A stretch of 41,971 nt of DNA from Nitrospira sp. (lineage in GTDB: Bacteria > Nitrospirota > Nitrospiria > Nitrospirales > Nitrospiraceae): assembly GCA_019636815.1 (NCBI GenBank), contig JAHBWT010000032.1, positions 1 through 41,971 on the forward strand, given 5' to 3'. How positions within the stretch are numbered: position 1 is the first letter of the stretch; each line of letters starts with the position of its first letter. Of the stretch, positions 17,615 through 26,441 are shown in pieces. The notes below the pieces were generated by a model that was not told where the DNA came from, did not search any database, and saw only the letters and a list, made by a program, of their open reading frames with translations. The position numbers were made by a program, and so were the translations under genes.

Positions 17615-18874
17615 TTACCTCACAGAGTGCTCGAGCGGCCCGGACTGCAGAACGGCATCCTGAAGAGGTTGATCTGTCCCGCCAGGCGACGCGAACGGGC
17701 AATGCTTGGCGATTGCATCGACGAACAGACCGGCGTGGGTGGTCGTATTATATCGATCGCCGATCATCGCCCGACAAGCCGCCGCCATCGCGGGCTTTTG
17801 CGGGCTGGGGAACAGCGCGTCGATGACCTTTTCGGCGCAGTCCGCCACGTCACCGTGGCGATAAAACCATCCGGTCTCCCCTTCCTTCACGGCTTCCCAT
17901 TCCGGAAAGTGTTCTTCCACCTTGTCGTGCAGAAGCACGGGCGTGCCGTACGCGAGCGCATGCATGACCGAAAGGCCGGCACCGGATGGAACGACAGCCA
18001 GATCGCTGGCAGAAATGACGAGACCGAGCCGAGCCTCGTCGTACGATTCACCGAGAAAATGGACCTGATTGGAGAGTCCCAAGTCGGCTGCCAGCGACTC
18101 CAACATCGACCGTTCGCTTCCATCACCGACCAACACGAAATGGGCGGTTTTGCCTCGTCGGGCGACGACGCTCAGAACTTGCAGGAACCAGGGCAGCCGC
18201 TTCACCGGCTGGAGACGACCGGTGAAACAGATCAACCGCTCCTGCGCATCGATGCCGAGTGAACGGCGGAACCGATTACAATCCTCGGAGGTAATACGTT
18301 CGGATACCGCCGATTGTTCGGCGTCGTCCAAGGAGTTGTAGATCACATGTAGTCGATCGGTAGTAATCCCTTTGAAAATCAAGAGCTGTTTCGCGTAATC
18401 ACCATAGAGCAGCAACCCCCGGGACAGTCGAAACAACCATGATCGAACCATCCACTTCACCCCGGATTCTTCGCCTTGAAGCCCGTGGGTCCACAACAAG
18501 ACCGGGATACCGAGGATGCGCCCGACGAGAGCCAATGCCCAAGCCGTCAGATCGTACGGGCTACCCTGCGCGATCATGACGTTGGGACGGTCTCGAAACA
18601 TTTTTCTTACGGCCCTGGGCTGCCAGGAAAAAGACAACCGGAAGGGTAGTGTGATGACATACTGTTTGGCCGGTTCGAATTCACATCGGTCCGGCACCTC
18701 TGACAGCGAGAGAAAGGGAATCTCGGTCGAAGGATCCGCGAGAACGAGAAAACGGAATCGCGCATCCGATCCAATCCTCTCAAAAAGCTGCCGCCGGTAA
18801 TGCGGGATACACGCCTGCTGCAGCATGACGAGAGGCGCGCCTCCGGTCGCTTTGGGCTTCATCATGAGCGTCAT
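17615..18874 (-). CDS. Family 4 glycosyltransferase
   Basis: A 419-residue GT-B type glycosyltransferase. It begins with a GT4-like N-terminus (MLQQACIPHYRRQLFERI). In the second half, RLICFTGRLQPVKRLPWFLQ and FVLVGDGSERSMLESLAADL are the usual donor-domain features. The E-x7-E position is modified: VVPSGAGLSVMHALAYGTPV has Gly/His where many relatives have Glu, so catalytic details may differ. The start at 18874 has GGGGTG upstream. It is 27 nt after the ligase/polymerase-type gene in the same unit. Confidence 0.85.
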   Translation of the reverse strand: MTLMMKPKATGGAPLVMLQQACIPHYRRQLFERIGSDARFRFLVLADPSTEIPFLSLSEVPDRCEFEPAKQYVITLPFRLSFSWQPRAVRKMFRDRPNVMIAQGSPYDLTAWALALVGRILGIPVLLWTHGLQGEESGVKWMVRSWLFRLSRGLLLYGDYAKQLLIFKGITTDRLHVIYNSLDDAEQSAVSERITSEDCNRFRRSLGIDAQERLICFTGRLQPVKRLPWFLQVLSVVARRGKTAHFVLVGDGSERSMLESLAADLGLSNQVHFLGESYDEARLGLVISASDLAVVPSGAGLSVMHALAYGTPVLLHDKVEEHFPEWEAVKEGETGWFYRHGDVADCAEKVIDALFPSPQKPAMAAACRAMIGDRYNTTTHAGLFVDAIAKHCPFASPGGTDQPLQDAVLQSGPLEHSVR

Positions 18875-18901
18875 GTTTCACCCCGCATTTGCAGCGTCTT
18901 C

Positions 18902-20182
18902 CTATCGTGATAGCCCGGAGACAAGCTCCTCGTCGTCGCCCCCGTAATAGTCATGCATGGTTGGTCCAGCCGGTTGCGCCGCAGCATGCTCGTCGTCGGA
19001 GAGGGCCGGGGCCAGAATGCTCAGCAGGAACAGGAGCGACGTCGGATTCCCCGCGTTGATGAAGTAGCGCTCGAACACCGCCAGCACGAAATACCCGCAA
19101 GCCAGCCCCAGGAGCACGCTGTGGCTGAATGTTTGAGACGGATCTTGATTGCGGCGCCAGATTTTCCACACCCCGGAGAGCGTCAAGAACAACGCGGCGC
19201 CAAAGCCGAACACGCCGATCTCGGCCAGCAGCGCCAAGTAGCCGTTATGCGCCGATGTATTGATCTTCAGCATCGCCTCGTGCGCCCGAAAGCCGACGCC
19301 AAGAATCGGATGGGACAAGAAGAGATGCCACACGGCCTTCCAGGTTTCCAGACGTCCGGATCCGCCTGATTCCAGCCCCCGATGAGGATCCCGAACCGCG
19401 AAGAAGTCGGACACCCCGCGAATGACCGCGTCACCGTAATAGGCCGACACAACAATGCCGACGAAGAGACAAAGCAGCAGCACCACATACCCATTGGCTT
19501 CCGTAATCCGCCGGCGGGCCGCCAGTGTAACCGCGAACCCCACCAGTGCCGCCACGGCGGAGGCTCTGGCTCCGGTCAAGTAAATCACCGCTCCCATCGC
19601 GAACATAATCGGGATCCGTATGAAAACCCGTCGGATCGTCATCGCGGCAATGAAAACGGACATCGTAACCAGCGCGAAACTCGCCGGGTTCAAGATTCCT
19701 TTTCCGCCTCCCAGCCGATGTCCCGGCACATAATCGTAGGCGGCAAACCCCGACACGACTGCGGCCATGAGGACGGCATAGGACTTCAGCCCGACCTCGT
19801 ACTGCGCCGCATCCAGATTGGTGTTGAACTGGAGCACCACGAAGGCGGTCAGCATCGTCAGCATGGTATATTGCACCGATTCGAGAGGAGTTCGACTGAC
19901 AAACGACGACAGGCCGCAGAAGAGGCCGAACAACGTGAGCGCGGCGATGGTGGCAGGGTTGAACCCACCGGGGAAAAAACGGTTTCGACTGAACAGAAAA
20001 TAGCCGGCCGGCCATAAGAGCGACGCGAGCATGATCGCTTCATAGACATGATTTTGCTTGCCTTCGACCCATCCAAAAAGCGAGCCAACGAACACCCCCG
20101 TCAGCCAAAGGCTCATGACGAATCCGATTCTCGTTCGGTCGTCTTGACGGGACGAATCCTCCGGATCGGTCAGTGACGTCAT
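18902..20182 (-). CDS. O-antigen ligase / Wzy-type polymerase family membrane protein
   Basis: A 426-residue polytopic membrane protein with about ten hydrophobic helices. Its large periplasmic loop contains the Wzy_C signature HLFLSHPILGVGFRAHEAML and SAHNGYLALLAEIG. Such proteins polymerise repeat units or ligate chains in the periplasm; the family cannot separate the two roles by sequence. In an XrtA locus without lipid A ligase context, polymerisation of the exopolysaccharide is more likely (inference). The start at 20182 is set by GGAGG 4-5 nt upstream and an ATGA overlap with the flippase stop; the longer frame lies in the flippase gene. Confidence 0.86.
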   Translation of the reverse strand: MTSLTDPEDSSRQDDRTRIGFVMSLWLTGVFVGSLFGWVEGKQNHVYEAIMLASLLWPAGYFLFSRNRFFPGGFNPATIAALTLFGLFCGLSSFVSRTPLESVQYTMLTMLTAFVVLQFNTNLDAAQYEVGLKSYAVLMAAVVSGFAAYDYVPGHRLGGGKGILNPASFALVTMSVFIAAMTIRRVFIRIPIMFAMGAVIYLTGARASAVAALVGFAVTLAARRRITEANGYVVLLLCLFVGIVVSAYYGDAVIRGVSDFFAVRDPHRGLESGGSGRLETWKAVWHLFLSHPILGVGFRAHEAMLKINTSAHNGYLALLAEIGVFGFGAALFLTLSGVWKIWRRNQDPSQTFSHSVLLGLACGYFVLAVFERYFINAGNPTSLLFLLSILAPALSDDEHAAAQPAGPTMHDYYGGDDEELVSGLSR

Positions 20183-21534
20183 ACACCCTCCGACAAATCG
20201 GCAAGACGGCGTCGCAGGAGCCAGCCCATCACGCCCGTATCGGTCGCTTGAGCCGCCACGGACGCCACAGCCAGTCCATCGACACCCAAGAGGGGGATCA
20301 GCCAGCTTCCGCAGAGGAGGAGCGTCACCCATTTGATGCCGTAGCCGAGAAGCGGTGTCCGATAATCGGAAAGAGAATAGAAGGAGTTGCGAATCACCCC
20401 ATACAAACTTGCGAAAGGGAGTCCCCAGACCAGCATTGACAAGATATGGGCCGTCAGCCTGGCATCGGCCGTTGTGAATTTCCCCCTCGCCAAGGCCGCT
20501 TCGATCAGCGGCTCGGAGACGAGAGCCAGAAGGACACTGAAGAGAAACGTCACGCCGAACAGCATCGCTCCATATCGGGCCAGCACCTGACGCCCTTCAT
20601 GGTAGCCGGCATGGAACGCCCGCACTAATTTGGGGAACAGCGTCGTGTTGACCGGCGTGGTGAACAGCGCCAGAGGCGCCGCCACGACGGAACCGGCATA
20701 GAAAAATGCGGCGATCTTTCCGGTCCCGAGGCCGGACGCGAAACTCCGTTCCGTCATGACGACCGCCTGAAAGAGGAACTCTCCGATCAGCACGATCAGC
20801 ACCGGGCGCCACAGCTCCCTGACTCGCACTCTCTGATCTTGGGCGTTCGTCACTGGAGGCGGAACAGGACTTCTGCTCAGTACGATGGCGAACCAGACAA
20901 GGACGAGGAAATGCCCCGTCGCGAATCCCCACACCATGGCATCGATTCCCCAATGATCGGCAAAGACCAGCACCGACACGATCGTGGAAAGCGAGACGAC
21001 CGCCCCACTGAGAAATATCGGCGCAAAGCTCCCCGTTACCGATAGTCCGCCCCGCATGAGGCCGGCCAATCCGGCGCAGGCGATCGGAAACAGCAATAAT
21101 CGGATTAAGCGAACCCCCGTGTCGCACTGATCGACGGTGAACTGAGGGAAGATCGCCTGGAGCACGGATCTCGACCCAAAAACAAGGACCGTGAGGGCGA
21201 CCACATTGATCGCGAGGAGGACAAGCGAAGCCCGTTTGATCAAAGGCCTGATGCTTCCCCCATGTTGCGCCGCCGTCTTCGACACGAACACATGTTCGAT
21301 GGCATTCCCTACCTGGACTCCGAACAACAGATGAAATCCCATGACCGCGACCAACACGTCGAGGTCCCCGCTCAGGCCGAATGTCGACGCAACGACGACT
21401 TCGCGCACCAAGCCCGCCAAGATCACGATCCCGGATGCCACCGAATAGATCGGGATCCGCCCGAGCAGCCCCATTTCCTTCGCGCTGGACTTCAGGCTGA
21501 CCCACCAAGGGCCCAAAGTGGAAGCGGTTAACAT
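20179..21534 (-). CDS. MurJ/MviN-like flippase (Wzx role)
   Basis: A ~451-residue polytopic membrane protein of the MATE/MurJ superfamily with about 13-14 helices. The N-terminal part ASGIVILAGLVREVVVASTF and the later QVGNAIEHVFVSK and ERSFASGLGTGKIAAFFYAG resemble MurJ-type lipid-linked sugar flippases. As the only flippase candidate in the locus it probably moves the undecaprenyl-linked repeat unit across the inner membrane. The start is placed at 21534 (MLTASTLGPWW). A GTG-started extension to 21648 lies closer to the predicted promoter but adds a low-hydrophobicity segment without a ribosome site. First gene of its unit, coupled to the downstream gene by ATGA. Confidence 0.83.
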   Translation of the reverse strand: MLTASTLGPWWVSLKSSAKEMGLLGRIPIYSVASGIVILAGLVREVVVASTFGLSGDLDVLVAVMGFHLLFGVQVGNAIEHVFVSKTAAQHGGSIRPLIKRASLVLLAINVVALTVLVFGSRSVLQAIFPQFTVDQCDTGVRLIRLLLFPIACAGLAGLMRGGLSVTGSFAPIFLSGAVVSLSTIVSVLVFADHWGIDAMVWGFATGHFLVLVWFAIVLSRSPVPPPVTNAQDQRVRVRELWRPVLIVLIGEFLFQAVVMTERSFASGLGTGKIAAFFYAGSVVAAPLALFTTPVNTTLFPKLVRAFHAGYHEGRQVLARYGAMLFGVTFLFSVLLALVSEPLIEAALARGKFTTADARLTAHILSMLVWGLPFASLYGVIRNSFYSLSDYRTPLLGYGIKWVTLLLCGSWLIPLLGVDGLAVASVAAQATDTGVMGWLLRRRLADLSEGV

Positions 21535-21854
21535 TGCGGTACCATCTCGCAGCACCACCAAGTACGGGGGACCATACCTTCGCTCACTAGGTAAACCGAT
21601 TCGCGACGCGTCCAAGGTCGTGCGTCGATGATACCCATCATGCCGCACAATACCGCACAGGAAGAACAGTCCTTCCCCGGGCCGAGCCAGTGTACGGCCT
21701 GCCGGTAAAGCCCATGATACAGCCGTCTCAAATCTCTGTTAACGAATCGTTAATATGGACGTACCAGGAAGATTTTCCGTGAAACGTTATGCTACGAGAC
21801 TCGGCGACAGTACGACGCAGATTTGACCAATACCAAGTCGATTGAGGAGCAGAG
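21535..21854. other. Divergent intergenic region
   Basis: These 320 bp separate the minus-strand flippase from the plus-strand esterase lipoprotein. They contain the EPS-type promoter at 21689-21753 pointing to the flippase. On the plus strand TATGCT (21788-21793) is a possible -10 for the lipoprotein gene, about 55 nt before its leader ends. The part 21535-21688 would be the flippase leader; I see no small gene or riboswitch fold that I can support in it. Confidence 0.55.
21689..21753 (-). promoter_or_regulatory. EPS-type promoter: triple 11-bp repeat plus -10, upstream of flippase
   Basis: Minus-strand half sites TTAAC (21749-21753), TTAAC (21738-21742) and TTGAG (21727-21731) are 11 bp apart. 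TACACT (21689-21694) follows after 32 bp. It is the third copy of the arrangement found before xrtA and before the GT2 gene. GTTAAC is palindromic, so the site could also serve the divergent plus-strand gene. Confidence 0.66.
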
Positions 21855-24578
21855 ATGCGACATTTCAGCCATCACAAGAAAAAGGGCGTCGGGCATACGT
21901 GTTTCGGGGTGCTCCTCGCGATCTTGACGTTCGGCCCCCTGCTGTCTTGTGGAACAGGGGATAACCAAGGGCCGTCGCCGACCAATCAGGCCGCCGGCCC
22001 ACCAACCGGCTCGCCGGTGACTTCTCATCAAGTCCTATGGCAAGCGGATGGATCCGGTCCGACTCGTGGACCCGCGTCGATTCACGGTTGGCCGAGACTC
22101 ACGGGCGGCACGGCAAACTGTGACTTAAGCCAGGTAGAAGACCACAGCACCTTGCCCGCTCATGCACCGCTGGGAGGAAGCACGACGCTGCACTACATCA
22201 AGGCGGTCTGCGCAGGAGGCGGCAGCGGCGGAAGAATCGAAATTCTGGTCGACATGGAGGACCGTCCACTGAACGGCATCGGCAACTTTGGATTATTTTG
22301 GTATCAGCCATCCGTTACGGCCTTGCCGTCCATGAGACTCGATCTGGCGACATCCCCCGGCTTTTCCCAATATTTCACCTTCCAGTGGTGGAGAAACCTC
22401 ATCGGACAGCGAATGATCGACGGGTGGAACCCGATTACCTGGCAAGCCGGCGACCACGTCAACAACACCGGCGAGGCCTCGATGGCCGACACATTTGTGG
22501 CGTTTCGGATTTTGCTCGACCTTCAGCCGAACAGCTCGGGCACGTTTTATTTCAGCGACCTTATCTACGGCTATTACACCAAACCGCAGATCAACATCTT
22601 TGGCGAGAATAACTTTGCGAGTTTTTACACCCATCTTTTCCCCGAGGCCAAAAAGCGAAACCTGATCGGCTCTTACTGCCCGGTGACCGAGATGCTCAAG
22701 GACCCCGGTCGCGTGGTGTTGGAGGGGGGATTTACCAACGACCAACTGAAAGAAATGGTGGCAGCCGGTTGGACGATCGGCGGAGAATCGACGGAGGGAC
22801 TCAATTACATAGATTTTCACACGCTTGAGAGTGCCGCGGTGGATATGGACCAGCACCTCGCCGACCTCCAACGCCTCGGCTACAAACGCCCGATCTTCTG
22901 GTGTTACGAAGATGCCAAACACAACGCCGCGCTCGATGCCGAACTGGCGAAACGCGGCGTGGTGGCCGCATACAACGGCAATATTTTTTCCGACAATACC
23001 GGACGCTCGCTGTATGGCGGGCTCACCAATCCATACAATCTGTGGGCGGTGTCGGGTGACGCTCGGTCATTGCCCGAGATCATCAAGGCGATCGACCATG
23101 CGGTCAAATACGGCGGGCAACTCGGGTTAGAGTGGCAACGGTATGATCAGGACTTTCCCCCGGTCGCCGACTATCTGGTCAGGCTGCGAGCGGAGGGGAA
23201 GATCGAAATCGTGACGGTCGAAGAAATGATCGCCCGCCATGGCATCAAGACCGGTTCTGCGCCTGCGCCTCCGCCACCTGGCTCCCCGCCACCTGGACCT
23301 CCATCAGGTGGACCCCCGCCGACCGCTCTGCTGCCGTTTGATCAAGTCGAACATTCCTATACCCAATCGCCTGCGCTGTTCTCCGGCCTCTGGGCACAGG
23401 CGAAGACCCGCACCGTCCGTATTGCGTTGCTTGGCGATTCCCAGGAAACTTCACCGGAAGGGAAAGGCGACGTGTATGTGCCGCGCCTCCAGTACGAGGC
23501 ATGGAAACGCTACCAGAACGTGCCTGAAACCGTCGTAGCCGGTTACCATGCTTACGGTGGTGGCGCTCCGTTTGGTGATTGGTTGCTGAGAGGCGCCGCT
23601 GCCAGCCCTGGGGCATCAGTAACCCGCATTAGAACGGACAGTCTCTTGCCAGGTATCCCGGCAGCGGCCCACGCCGCACCGGCAGGACCTCAGTCGGTGA
23701 ACGGGCAGTGGTACGGTCAGCTCATGGTTCTCGATCCGGACGCGCGCAGTCTCAACCCGGCAGCGGAAATTCCGACAACCACCCGATACTTCTGCACCCA
23801 GGGTTCAGTACGGGCCGAGATTTTTGCGGCGACACATCCGCAGTCCGGAGGCCTTCTCTATAAAGCACGGCCGTCGGATTCAGCGCCTAGTTATTCCGCA
23901 ACGGCGACGATCGAAGAAACAGCGCCGCTCGCACTGGCTGATGCGACGTTTATCGTAAAGTCTTTCACAACGGTCCCGCTGCCTCTCAATGGAAAACAGA
24001 ACCTCCAGCTGGAACTCCTCGGCAGCATGACGTCGACGATGACGGATATCATCGGCGCGCGTTTTAAGAGCGAGCAATGTCCGCATGGCCTCGTCATCCA
24101 GGATCTCAGTGCCGGCGGACTGTCCACCAAGGAGTTTCTGAGCACCTACCGGAACGCCGGACTTCTGTTTCGGTCCATGGGTTTCGATGCGGCCATTCTT
24201 CATTTCGGCGCCAACGACATCGGTGAAGGAGCGACCGCAGAGTCATTCCGAGTCGACACGGAGCAGCTGATCACGCGAATTCGCTCGTGGATCAATAATC
24301 CAGGTTTCCCCGTTATCTTGATGAGCGATCCCTACCGAAAGGGGTTGGATCCGGCGAAGGAAGCGGAGTATGCGCGTTATCCCGGCGCCCTGCAAGCCAT
24401 CGCCGATGCCGATCCCGCGGTGCTGGTCATCAATTCACGACGATTGATGGATGAACGCGGGTGGAAAGCCGATCCGCCGAACCGATTGGATGACCTGCTG
24501 ATGGATGATGTGCACTACACGCCCCGCGGAGCCATCGAATTGGCAGAAGAGGAAATGAAGGCACTCCTAGGTCCATAA
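21855..24578 (+). CDS. Lipoprotein with degenerate NodB-like region and SGNH/GDSL esterase domain
   Basis: A 907-residue exported lipoprotein; the signal peptide ends in the lipobox LLSC (about residue 32). Residues ~50-235 look like a secreted beta-rich, possibly carbohydrate-binding segment. About 240-465 resembles a polysaccharide deacetylase (NodB) fold by order of elements, but the metal-binding DD and HxxxH motifs are not recognisable, so it is probably inactive or misassigned. A proline-rich linker (PPPPGSPPPGPPSGGPPP) leads to a C-terminal SGNH hydrolase: block I LLGDSQ near 526, block III FGANDIG near 785, and catalytic DDVHYTP near 883. This suggests an acetyl-esterase acting on the exported polysaccharide. 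GAGGAG precedes the ATG. It is divergent from the flippase gene. Confidence 0.8.
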   Translation: MRHFSHHKKKGVGHTCFGVLLAILTFGPLLSCGTGDNQGPSPTNQAAGPPTGSPVTSHQVLWQADGSGPTRGPASIHGWPRLTGGTANCDLSQVEDHSTLPAHAPLGGSTTLHYIKAVCAGGGSGGRIEILVDMEDRPLNGIGNFGLFWYQPSVTALPSMRLDLATSPGFSQYFTFQWWRNLIGQRMIDGWNPITWQAGDHVNNTGEASMADTFVAFRILLDLQPNSSGTFYFSDLIYGYYTKPQINIFGENNFASFYTHLFPEAKKRNLIGSYCPVTEMLKDPGRVVLEGGFTNDQLKEMVAAGWTIGGESTEGLNYIDFHTLESAAVDMDQHLADLQRLGYKRPIFWCYEDAKHNAALDAELAKRGVVAAYNGNIFSDNTGRSLYGGLTNPYNLWAVSGDARSLPEIIKAIDHAVKYGGQLGLEWQRYDQDFPPVADYLVRLRAEGKIEIVTVEEMIARHGIKTGSAPAPPPPGSPPPGPPSGGPPPTALLPFDQVEHSYTQSPALFSGLWAQAKTRTVRIALLGDSQETSPEGKGDVYVPRLQYEAWKRYQNVPETVVAGYHAYGGGAPFGDWLLRGAAASPGASVTRIRTDSLLPGIPAAAHAAPAGPQSVNGQWYGQLMVLDPDARSLNPAAEIPTTTRYFCTQGSVRAEIFAATHPQSGGLLYKARPSDSAPSYSATATIEETAPLALADATFIVKSFTTVPLPLNGKQNLQLELLGSMTSTMTDIIGARFKSEQCPHGLVIQDLSAGGLSTKEFLSTYRNAGLLFRSMGFDAAILHFGANDIGEGATAESFRVDTEQLITRIRSWINNPGFPVILMSDPYRKGLDPAKEAEYARYPGALQAIADADPAVLVINSRRLMDERGWKADPPNRLDDLLMDDVHYTPRGAIELAEEEMKALLGP

Positions 24579-24720
24579 CGTTCCACCAAAGCTCGAAGAG
24601 CATGTCGGTCAATGGCTCTCCGCCGACGGGATGACCACGCCGAGGCTGGCTTTCGCGCACATGCCTCTAGGGCCGGATGGTCTTAAGATGCAACTGTGGT
24701 CGTTCCTCCGGACTCCTTAA

Positions 24721-24755
24721 TGCTTAATACTCCTGTAACATAGGGAGCGTATGCT
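24721..24755 (+). promoter_or_regulatory. Pho-box-like promoter of the PhoB-type regulator gene
   Basis: Two 7-bp units TGCTTAA (24721-24727) and CCTGTAA (24732-24738) are 11 bp apart. They are followed by exactly 11 nt and then TATGCT (24750-24755) as -10. The spacing is identical to that of the pstS, porin and second regulator promoters in this window. It implies phosphate-dependent autoregulation; not proven. Confidence 0.6.
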
Positions 24756-24803
24756 GCGTACATCGCTGGTATAGGCCGAGCGACTGCGAGGGAGAAACCG
24801 CGT

Positions 24804-25514
24804 ATGGCGGCACAACGCCCAAAAAAAATTCTGATCGTCGAAGACGAGCCGGAGATCGCGCAGTTGGTCAAACACTATCTTGAGAAGGAGGGATTTCACC
24901 TCTGCATCGCCCAAAGCGGCATAGAGGGGCAGAAGCTCGTGGCAAGCGAACACCCCGACCTCGTCATCCTTGATCTCATGCTTCCCGAAATGGATGGATT
25001 GGAAGTGTGCAAATCCATCCGGCAGAAGCCGGAAACGGCATTGCTGCCTATTCTCATGTTGACGGCGAAGAACGAGGAGTCCGACACCATCGTGGGGCTG
25101 GAGCTGGGAGCCGACGACTATGTGGCCAAACCGTTCAGTCCCAAAACATTGGTGGCTCGGGTGAAGGCCCTCTTCCGCCGCCTCGAGCGGACGACCGATC
25201 ACAAACCGACCTCCTTGATCTACGGTCCTCTCCAGATGGACCTTGTTCGCCATGAGGTGACAGTCAAGGAGAAAGAGGTCTCGCTGACGGCGAAAGAGTT
25301 CGGGCTGCTGGAGCACTTCTTGCGTCACCCAGGCCGGGTCCTGACGCGAGACATGCTGCTCAACGCCGTGTGGGGATACGATTACCACGGGATGACTCGA
25401 ACGGTCGACGTCCACGTTCGGCGCCTCAAAGTGAAAGTGCCGTTCCTCAACAAATCGATCATGTCAGTCAAATCGCTTGGCTACAAATTGCTGGACCAGC
25501 CCTTGCTCCAGTAG
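24804..25514 (+). CDS. PhoB-type response regulator (OmpR family)
   Basis: A 236-residue two-component regulator. The receiver has the acidic pair in KILIVEDEPEIA (E13, D14), the phospho-acceptor Asp57 in LVILDLMLPEMDG, and the conserved lysine in DDYVAKPFSP. The C-terminal winged helix (about 140-236) has EVSLTAKEFGLLEHFLRHPG and the usual recognition-helix and wing pattern ending SVKSLGYKLL. The domain layout is that of PhoB. No histidine kinase is adjacent. GAGGGAG lies about 10 nt before the ATG. The Pho-box-like promoter at 24721-24755 and the phosphate genes downstream make it the best candidate for the PhoB of this locus (inference). Confidence 0.88.
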   Translation: MAAQRPKKILIVEDEPEIAQLVKHYLEKEGFHLCIAQSGIEGQKLVASEHPDLVILDLMLPEMDGLEVCKSIRQKPETALLPILMLTAKNEESDTIVGLELGADDYVAKPFSPKTLVARVKALFRRLERTTDHKPTSLIYGPLQMDLVRHEVTVKEKEVSLTAKEFGLLEHFLRHPGRVLTRDMLLNAVWGYDYHGMTRTVDVHVRRLKVKVPFLNKSIMSVKSLGYKLLDQPLLQ

Positions 25515-25527
25515 CAACTCGCAGCCC

Positions 25528-25818
25528 GTGCTTCGATCCACCATCTCATCCTTGCTCGCCTTGATCTTCCTCAGCCTTCTCATGGCGTCCTGTCGGCACC
25601 AACCGCATGTCGAAGATTTCGAGACGAGCATCGGTCGCATGGACCAGGACGAACTTGTGCGTCGGTTCGGATATCCGCAGCGACTGAAGCGACTTGGATC
25701 GGGAACGGAGGTATGGGACTACGAGTTCCTCTCCGGCAATTCTCGCTGTGTCGGGTACCGCGTTTTCTTCGATGAGGACCGGCTATCGCACAGGTGGGAA
25801 CATATCCCCTGCCGGTAG
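25528..25818 (+). CDS. Small lipoprotein, BamE/OmlA-like
   Basis: A 96-residue putative lipoprotein read from GTG at 25528. A hydrophobic signal (STISSLLALIFLSLLMASC) ends in lipobox MASC. The mature part has a SmpA/OmlA-like pattern, ELVRRFGYPQRLKRLGSG followed by EVWDYEF, similar to BamE-type small folds. Two further cysteines (GNSRCVGY and the terminal HIPCR) could form a disulfide. The frame is open back to an ATG at 25477 inside the regulator gene. No good ribosome site marks either start, so the start is uncertain. It lies 13 nt after the regulator gene and may be cotranscribed. Function unknown; BamE role not claimed. Confidence 0.6.
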   Translation: MLRSTISSLLALIFLSLLMASCRHQPHVEDFETSIGRMDQDELVRRFGYPQRLKRLGSGTEVWDYEFLSGNSRCVGYRVFFDEDRLSHRWEHIPCR

Positions 25819-25956
25819 ACACTTTAACCGTGGCCACGTGCAGATCGTCCCGGCGACCTCCCGACCTCATCAGTCGGGCTTTTACACAGATTTGATCTCA
25901 TCGTGAACATCCGTTGTCATGTGTCCTGTATGAATACCGCCAAAAGGAGGCTGCAC

Positions 25957-26397
25957 ATGGCACTCACGACTCAACCACATCAACATCAACCAAAATCGCG
26001 ATCCCGTCAGCCGAAAAATGGTCCGCCGTTCATGCAGGTCTGGTCTCCAGAAGTGAAGCGCACGCGATTGCGAGAGGAGCTGACCCGACAGCGGGCCCTG
26101 TTGCTGGCGGATTGGGACTTGTCCTTCATTCCGCTTGGGGAGCCGGCGCATTGTTCCGATCCTTCCGATCAGGCATCCAATGATTTCGACCAGAGCCTGA
26201 CCTTCCAAGTCAGAACGCGGGTGATCAAAAAGCTGAAGCGCATTGAGCGCGCTCTGCTTTTGCTTCAGACCAAGCACTATGGATACTGTCGCCGGTGCCG
26301 TAAGGCGATTCCCGATGCCCGGTTGGCCGTTCAACCCGATGCACGGTTCTGCGTTCCCTGTCTCGCATTGATGGAGAGTCGAGCGTCGCGAAATTAG
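25957..26397 (+). CDS. DksA/TraR-type zinc-finger protein
   Basis: A 146-residue protein with a C-terminal C4 zinc finger (CRRC then CVPC, about residues 110-136) after a helical region (RTRLREELTRQRALLLADW and RTRVIKKLKRIERALLLL), the layout of the DksA/TraR family. Such proteins bind RNA polymerase through the secondary channel or act as small regulators. The acidic tip residues of DksA (DxxDxA) are partly echoed by DPSDQASNDFDQS, so a polymerase role is possible. The start is fixed by a strong AAAGGAGG 6 nt before the ATG at 25957; the frame upstream to 25903 is probably untranslated. Confidence 0.8.
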   Translation: MALTTQPHQHQPKSRSRQPKNGPPFMQVWSPEVKRTRLREELTRQRALLLADWDLSFIPLGEPAHCSDPSDQASNDFDQSLTFQVRTRVIKKLKRIERALLLLQTKHYGYCRRCRKAIPDARLAVQPDARFCVPCLALMESRASRN

Positions 26398-26441
26398 CAG
26401 GAGCTGAAGGTCGTCCACCCGTCATCAAGAGTGTATCGCCC

